This document shows, piece after piece, positions 8,586 to 12,500 of a stretch of 12,500 nucleotides of DNA (positions are counted from its first letter, which is position 1; every line of letters starts with the position of its first letter). The stretch is from NCBI RefSeq assembly GCF_964340395.1, contig NC_135554.1:5005475-5017974 (forward strand). The letters are read 5' to 3'. Origin of the DNA: Glandiceps talaboti (lineage: Eukaryota; Hemichordata; Enteropneusta; Spengelidae). The position numbers were made by a program, and so were the translations under genes. The notes beneath the pieces were generated by a model that saw only the letters and a list, made by a program, of their open reading frames with translations, was not told the DNA's origin and made no database searches.

Positions 8586-9053
8586 AACTAATAAAGGAAT
8601 AGTATGGGAATAACAAAATGCACAAGCCGAGATATTGGCTTTTAACAGAAAATGTGGATTATATAGTCTGGTCGTTCTACGTCACGACAATCAGTGTCTA
8701 CGTCACAGGTTCTGTGGTGCACAAAATATGAGTTCAAACCTTCAAAATCACCATTACTGTCACTACTTTTCAGTAATTATGTTCGAAGAGGTATAATTAT
8801 ATTATTTCCCAAATTTTTTCTTCACTAAGCCAGAAAATACTTGTGACTTACCGACTCGTGGTGACAAGACTCCTTAGGTCATTGGTATTTTTCTTGGCTG
8901 AACGAGGAATGATATTGGGAATATTGGGAAATAGTATCTAATCATCTGACATCAATTTTATAAAGTAGATGTGCGTTTTGTATTGTATCGACTAATAACC
9001 CGTTTGGTTGGTATTCACTTTTCTATATACATGTACACGTATAACTTTAACGT
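8586..9053. other. No gene seen; contains paired CRE-like sites
   Basis: No open frame of note. TCTACGTCAC occurs twice, at 8676-8685 and 8697-8706, with a 21-bp period, i.e. about two turns of the helix. TACGTCA resembles a CREB/ATF site (TGACGTCA). The rest is AT-rich, with a short tandem ATATTGGGAA at about 8913-8931. Confidence 0.35.
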
Positions 9054-9061
9054 ATTTGCAT
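9054..9061 (+). promoter_or_regulatory. Candidate POU octamer site
   Basis: ATTTGCAT is an exact match to the reverse complement of the octamer ATGCAAAT recognised by POU homeodomain factors. It is followed by ATCAATATTCAATCA, which contains Onecut- and homeodomain-like cores. The match is exact, but the motif is short and AT-rich, so it is weak evidence in this sequence. Confidence 0.2.
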
Positions 9062-9498
9062 ATCAATATTCAATCATCCCGCGACATCTTTAGAAAATCA
9101 CTGTAAATCGCATTTTTATTACGAAATCCTGAAGCAACACAAATCATCACTTAGAAATATATCCCTATCCGACGACGATGTCTCTTTCAATCCATTCCCT
9201 CTTAGTGTGTCAAAGATAACATCATCAGTTTGCCGCATATTAGCGGATAATAGATCCATTCTTTCTCATTTCTCCTGGTAATAACGAGGACGGGGTAAAG
9301 CCATACATAACATGTCTAATGCCGGATTTAAAATGGATTCCTTGTGAAGGAATAATGTCTAAAGTACATACTGCTTACGGGAACTAATAATGCTATCATG
9401 CTGTACGTGGGAGGAGAAGCTTACACGACTGGTCCCTTGTTGTTTTGTGGATTACCCTGGGGTATCAAGTTTTTCACATTGGCTCAATATTAAGGAGA
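9062..9498. other. No recognisable gene; higher-complexity non-coding stretch
   Basis: This part is less AT-rich and less repetitive than most of the window (for example 9170-9300) and has no significant open frame. That could mean conserved regulatory DNA, but conservation cannot be judged from one sequence. Confidence 0.4.
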
Positions 9499-9860
9499 TC
9501 ATAACTGATGCTGTACATCAGTATGAGTTTTTGAAGGACTGATCCTACTACGTTTTGTGTTCAAATTTACAACAAGGTCAGTGGCCAAGCTTGAGTAGGT
9601 TAAGTCTTGTAAAAAAATCCTACTCATGGAGTATTTCAGGGGCATTTCAAGTTTTGCCGAATGTAGATCCCATATCGACAGATGTATGCCATTGCATAAC
9701 AGAATTTGGTATGGAGATGTTGACAGTGGAAGCCTATCCCCTGATATTTGTTGATGGAATGAGATATTCTTCAGCACCCTTTGTGGAGAATGAAATGATT
9801 GGTTGTCCCATTCCCAACTGCAGTTATTTTAACTCCAGGATATGCTGCATTCGACTTTAG
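9499..9860. other. Region open on both strands; possible exon, function unknown
   Basis: A 101-codon frame on plus (9555-9860) and a 92-codon frame on minus (9499-9777) overlap antisense for about 220 bp, so at least one is a shadow. The plus translation holds SISGAFQVLPNVDP and GMEMLTVEAYPLIFVDG but no family I recognise. The minus translation is also unfamiliar. A perfect 7-bp hairpin (ACTGATG/CATCAGT) lies at about 9505-9523. Either frame might be a decayed exon or repeat fragment; neither is called coding. Confidence 0.25.
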
Positions 9861-9879
9861 GGGTGGGTGGGGGGGGGGG
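9860..9879 (+). other. G-run with quadruplex potential
   Basis: Four G at 9860-9863, T, three G at 9865-9867, T, then eleven G at 9869-9879. Four tracts of three or more G with one-base loops satisfy the usual G-quadruplex rule, making this the strongest such site in the window. Homopolymer length here may be misread in assembly. Confidence 0.75.
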
Positions 9880-9880
9880 G

Positions 9881-10327
9881 TGTCTAATGTTACGGAGTAC
9901 AAATAAAGTTTTCCCAGAGGCCAAGTTTAATAAGCGGATTAAAATTTGGGTATGAAAAAGATTGGTAGAGCTGTGACGTAGGTTGATACAGAACAAAAGA
10001 ATAATGTCGGCGTCATTTTTATGGCTCCAAAGATAAAACGACACTAATATGACAACCAAGAATTGAAGCATTGGCCTTTAAGCTCGGACTGAGATTACAG
10101 AGATAGTATTTAGATTTAATTTAGCTGCCATGTTTTTATTTTTGCCTCATGACAGTGATGTTTGACAGTTATCGTACTGAAGTATCACCAATCACCCTTC
10201 CCCTCGAGCACCATCACTACGTTCTCAAGTTTAATCAGGCGTCAATTGAGAAGTAGGCGCAATCAACGAGATTATAACAGCTAAGCTTGTCATTCATCTC
10301 AGAGGGAGACCAGCTGCTCATGCATGT
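9881..10327. other. No recognisable gene
   Basis: An 80-codon minus-strand frame (9829-10071) partly overlaps the G-run, giving an artefactual proline string, and has no domain. Nothing else is supportable. Confidence 0.5.
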
Positions 10328-10555
10328 ATGAAGTACTTTACCTTGGCCTTTCGTCTTGCACAACTTGCTGAGACCTATGACATCGAAAAATACAGGTTCT
10401 ATAATCAACTTTGCAATCCGAACAGGGCTTGTTTAGATACAAAAGGAGCTATGACATTATGTATAACTGATCAGAGGAAAAGCGCCCCCTACGAGTGTCT
10501 GGTAACCATGGGAAAATTGTTTGTAGTTACAAAATGTTACTTTATACAACAGTAA
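10328..10555 (+). CDS. Doubtful 75-codon open frame, unrecognised
   Basis: The translation (MKYFTLAFRLAQLAETYDIE...) starts with a plausible amphipathic helix and has a more protein-like composition than other small frames here, but I recognise no family. The frame ends within a perfect 12-bp inverted repeat (10529-10563) and contains a CTCF-like site at 10481-10491. It could be a short exon, a small-protein gene or chance. No upstream promoter or splice sites could be assigned with confidence. Confidence 0.15.
   Translation: MKYFTLAFRLAQLAETYDIEKYRFYNQLCNPNRACLDTKGAMTLCITDQRKSAPYECLVTMGKLFVVTKCYFIQQ
10481..10491 (-). promoter_or_regulatory. Candidate CTCF core motif
   Basis: AGCGCCCCCTA on plus is the reverse complement of TAGGGGGCGCT, close to the conserved core of the CTCF motif (AGRKGGCR). 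The flank beyond it (CGAG) departs from the full consensus at about two positions. It is a GC-rich island in AT-rich surroundings, which makes it stand out. Confidence 0.3.
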
Positions 10556-10563
10556 CATTTTGT
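10529..10563. repeat. Perfect 12-bp inverted repeat
   Basis: ACAAAATGTTAC (10529-10540) and GTAACATTTTGT (10552-10563) are exact reverse complements around an 11-nt loop. A 12-bp perfect stem is unlikely to arise by chance at a given place, though one in 12.5 kb is less surprising. It could be a small foldback, a remnant of a miniature transposon or a hairpin in a transcript. No flanking target duplication was recognised. Confidence 0.6.
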
Positions 10564-10601
10564 CCATAGAATAATACTACATTTCCCACCATACATCATT
10601 C

Positions 10602-10612
10602 AAGATGGCGAC
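10602..10612 (+). promoter_or_regulatory. Candidate YY1 site
   Basis: AAGATGGCGAC closely matches the YY1 consensus (AAGATGGCGGC), with ATGGCG intact. YY1 sites of this kind are common just downstream of animal transcription starts. It lies about 120 bp from the CTCF-like motif. Confidence 0.3.
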
Positions 10613-10649
10613 ATTACATGTTCTCTCGTCAGTGTGCTACCACGTAATC

Positions 10650-11300
10650 TTAGCTTTTATGAGTTAATGGTTGCATGTACATTGTATTTACTTTTTGAAC
10701 GTTTGAAAATGTGTACATAATTAATATCGCAATTGTAATTTTAGGTAGAACGTACGCATGTGCGCGGGGAACAAATTTTCCCCCAAAATCAAAGTTCTTC
10801 TGTTCTCTCCAAACTTTGCCATATATGAAAGATTGGTCCTGATCCCTTTGAAATATTATAGGAAATTTTGGGTTGGTTGTTTTCCAATAAATCGTCAATC
10901 TTTTTATTGCCCAATAGAGTTACACACAAAATTTGGCTGGTCATATTAGATTCTAAATTGACTGTAGCTACAAAAAATGGTGTGGAGACTCACAAGTAAG
11001 GCTGGATTTTATGCAAACAACAGTCACAGTGGGAAGTCTTCTCCAAAATTAAAGTTGAGGGCAAAAATTAAATGGTTTACAATAATCTTTACGTAACGGA
11101 AATTAGTTTGTACTTTTGCATGTTTGAGTCTCCCTTCGAAAGACTGCATCCTTCGAATCCATGCTTCAAGTGTCGAACCTTCTTGAAAGCAGAGTTAATG
11201 ACGGTGAAATTGCATCTGCGATTAAACAGAAGAGGTGAAGGGGTATTCCGTTATCACCTGCAGCTTTTTGAGAAATTGGTTGAGAGGGTAGTTTGAAATT
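10650..11300. other. Short overlapping frames, no recognised gene
   Basis: A minus frame of 82 codons (10650-10898) overlaps a plus frame of 63 codons (10758-10949), and a further plus frame of 74 codons occupies 11072-11296. None shows a known domain. A CCTTCGAATCC string at about 11150 resembles a tRNA B box but has no matching A box or cloverleaf around it. Confidence 0.4.
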
Positions 11301-12090
11301 GTGGGTACCTAGATATCATGTACATTTATTTAACGTTAGGGGATGGGCTCGGGTTTCTGTATGATGGTGCGACTTGGCAGGGCAGTTATAAGGATCTTTA
11401 CTGGGCGAATCATATTTCGTTCTCTTGATATCAGCCTCAATATTACATTCTTCTATTTCCTAACTTACTTATCAGTTATGATATAAAGTTACAGTGACCT
11501 CTCTAGCTAGCTGACAGTTATTATTTATCAGGTCATTTAACTTTCTTTCCCATCTACTATAATTATTATGTTCTTGAAAACTCACTTTCTGACTACTGAC
11601 CAGCTGTGACCTGTATTTATTATCACAATATATATATATTTCAAACGGTCATCATTTACATTGTCAAAGCTTTGTACTGAATGTGGTGATGTGTAGAGTA
11701 TTTCTGAATCATTATTTTATGGCTAGGTTTATAGAAAACCAATAAATGATACCATAGTAACGAGTTTCCAATCGAAGGACTCCCAAGGGTGAGTAAGATG
11801 GAAACTAATAAAACAAATAAACGATTCAATTTAATATTGCTACGTTTCCTGTGTACAACGTTAATTGTTATATGATAACTGAAATGTTAAAGTCAATGAA
11901 GATAGATCACCGTAGGGTAAGGTCGAAGACTGTAACCACAAACAACAATGTGTTCACACAAAATTAGAAAATTGAATCTATTTTATTGAATGTTTACGTA
12001 TTTTACACATTATGTCTAAACCATTTCCAATTCTTGTCATTAACACATTAATAAGACTTCATAGATTGAGATAAAAGAGATATTTCATAC
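11301..12090. other. No recognisable gene
   Basis: AT-rich sequence without significant open frames, tandem arrays or recognisable RNA genes. A short TA run occurs at about 11629-11639. Confidence 0.55.
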
Positions 12091-12094
12091 ACCG

Positions 12095-12216
12095 GCGCGC
12101 GCATACATACATACATACATACATACATACATACATACATACATACATACATACATACGTACATACATACATACATACATACATACATACACATACATAC
12201 ATACATACATACATAC
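12095..12216. repeat. (GC)4 leading into a (CATA)n microsatellite
   Basis: GCGCGCGC at 12095-12102 passes directly into about 28 CATA units, interrupted by a CGTA at about 12158 and one shifted CACATA at about 12190. The (GC)4 is the most CpG-dense point in this window and has Z-DNA potential. Confidence 0.97.
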
Positions 12217-12238
12217 GCACGGACACACACATGTATCC

Positions 12239-12289
<51 letters not shown>

Positions 12290-12300
12290 CACATGTATAC

Positions 12301-12375
<75 letters not shown>
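12217..12375. repeat. Compound (GACA)n/(CA)n satellite with 62-bp duplication
   Basis: A short spacer with ACACACATGTATCCAC leads into about 12 GACA/AGAC units. Then ACACACATGTATACAC leads into about 11 more units and a (CA)n tract ending near 12374. The ATGTAT landmark repeats at 12231 and 12293, a 62-bp period covering spacer plus tetranucleotide block, with the copies differing at C versus A after ATGTAT. Three overlapping minus-strand frames through it read only as Val-Cys-Leu-Ser or Met-Tyr-Val-Cys repeats and are not genes. Confidence 0.95.
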
Positions 12376-12376
<1 letters not shown>

Positions 12377-12500
12377 TCAGCATATCTGGTTCACATCAAC
12401 TACATACTAAATTAATAGATCACTACAGCTAACTGAAATGGTGGAAAGCTTACTATGGTTGACAACATCTATTAGATAACACACATAGGTATTATCAATT
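12376..12500. other. Right edge, no feature seen
   Basis: Unique-looking AT-rich sequence without open frames or repeats; too short to interpret. Confidence 0.5.

Noticed and set aside
8368-8613. 81-codon frame with a proline-rich C-terminus
   Set aside because: The proline run is the CCA microsatellite in one frame; the upstream half has no recognisable domain or coding signature.
9218-9236. Another CTGATGA on the minus strand, considered as a third hammerhead
   Set aside because: No GAAA box or stem II follows at a permissible distance. The same holds for CTGATGA at about 6027 on plus.
11140-11170. tRNA or tRNA-derived SINE suggested by CCTTCGAATCC
   Set aside because: No A box at the expected distance upstream and no cloverleaf pairing could be drawn.
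12048-12383. Three overlapping minus-strand frames of 95-111 codons
   Set aside because: They are translations of the CATA/GACA/CA satellites in three frames and carry only short peptide repeats.

Overview
This window looks like non-coding or intronic DNA from an animal nuclear genome, most likely an aquatic invertebrate. It is AT-rich, full of long di- and tetranucleotide arrays ((TGTC)n, (CA)n, (TA)n, (CATA)n, (GACA)n, (CCA)n), and has no long open reading frame, operon-like packing or ribosome binding sites. The one clearly recognisable coding relic is the C-terminal GIY-YIG endonuclease of a Penelope-like retroelement (PLE). The species cannot be named from the sequence.

Layout: 1-251 is a TGTC/CGTC microsatellite that decays into 12/16-bp higher-order units. 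252-3510 is single-copy-looking sequence with no supportable gene. 3511-4655 is the interesting part, a PLE-derived complex embedded in dinucleotide arrays. It holds three copies of a roughly 50-85 bp module, each abutting a CA/TA array, followed by two divergent, 5'-truncated PLE 3' ends joined head to head at about 4057. The left end (minus strand) carries only the last codons, 3' region and a hammerhead ribozyme with a damaged core. The right end (plus strand) carries 134 codons of endonuclease, the same 3' region and an intact-looking type I hammerhead ribozyme. 4656-12090 is again mostly unassigned, with a (CCA)n tract, a G-run able to form a quadruplex, short perfect hairpins and a few candidate transcription-factor sites. 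12095-12375 is a compound (CATA)n/(GACA)n/(CA)n satellite with a 62-bp internal duplication.

How the parts fit: the hammerheads, the endonuclease relic, the inverted repeat and the TA arrays are best read as one retroelement story. PLEs are known to encode minimal type I hammerheads in their terminal repeats and to use a GIY-YIG nuclease for target-primed reverse transcription. Here both 3' ends point outward into TA arrays, as if both strands of an AT-rich target had primed separate reverse-transcription events. The class of element and its ribozymes are already known; this head-to-head arrangement and the triplicated microsatellite-linked module are what deserve checking. The regulatory-site calls elsewhere are motif matches by eye and are weak.
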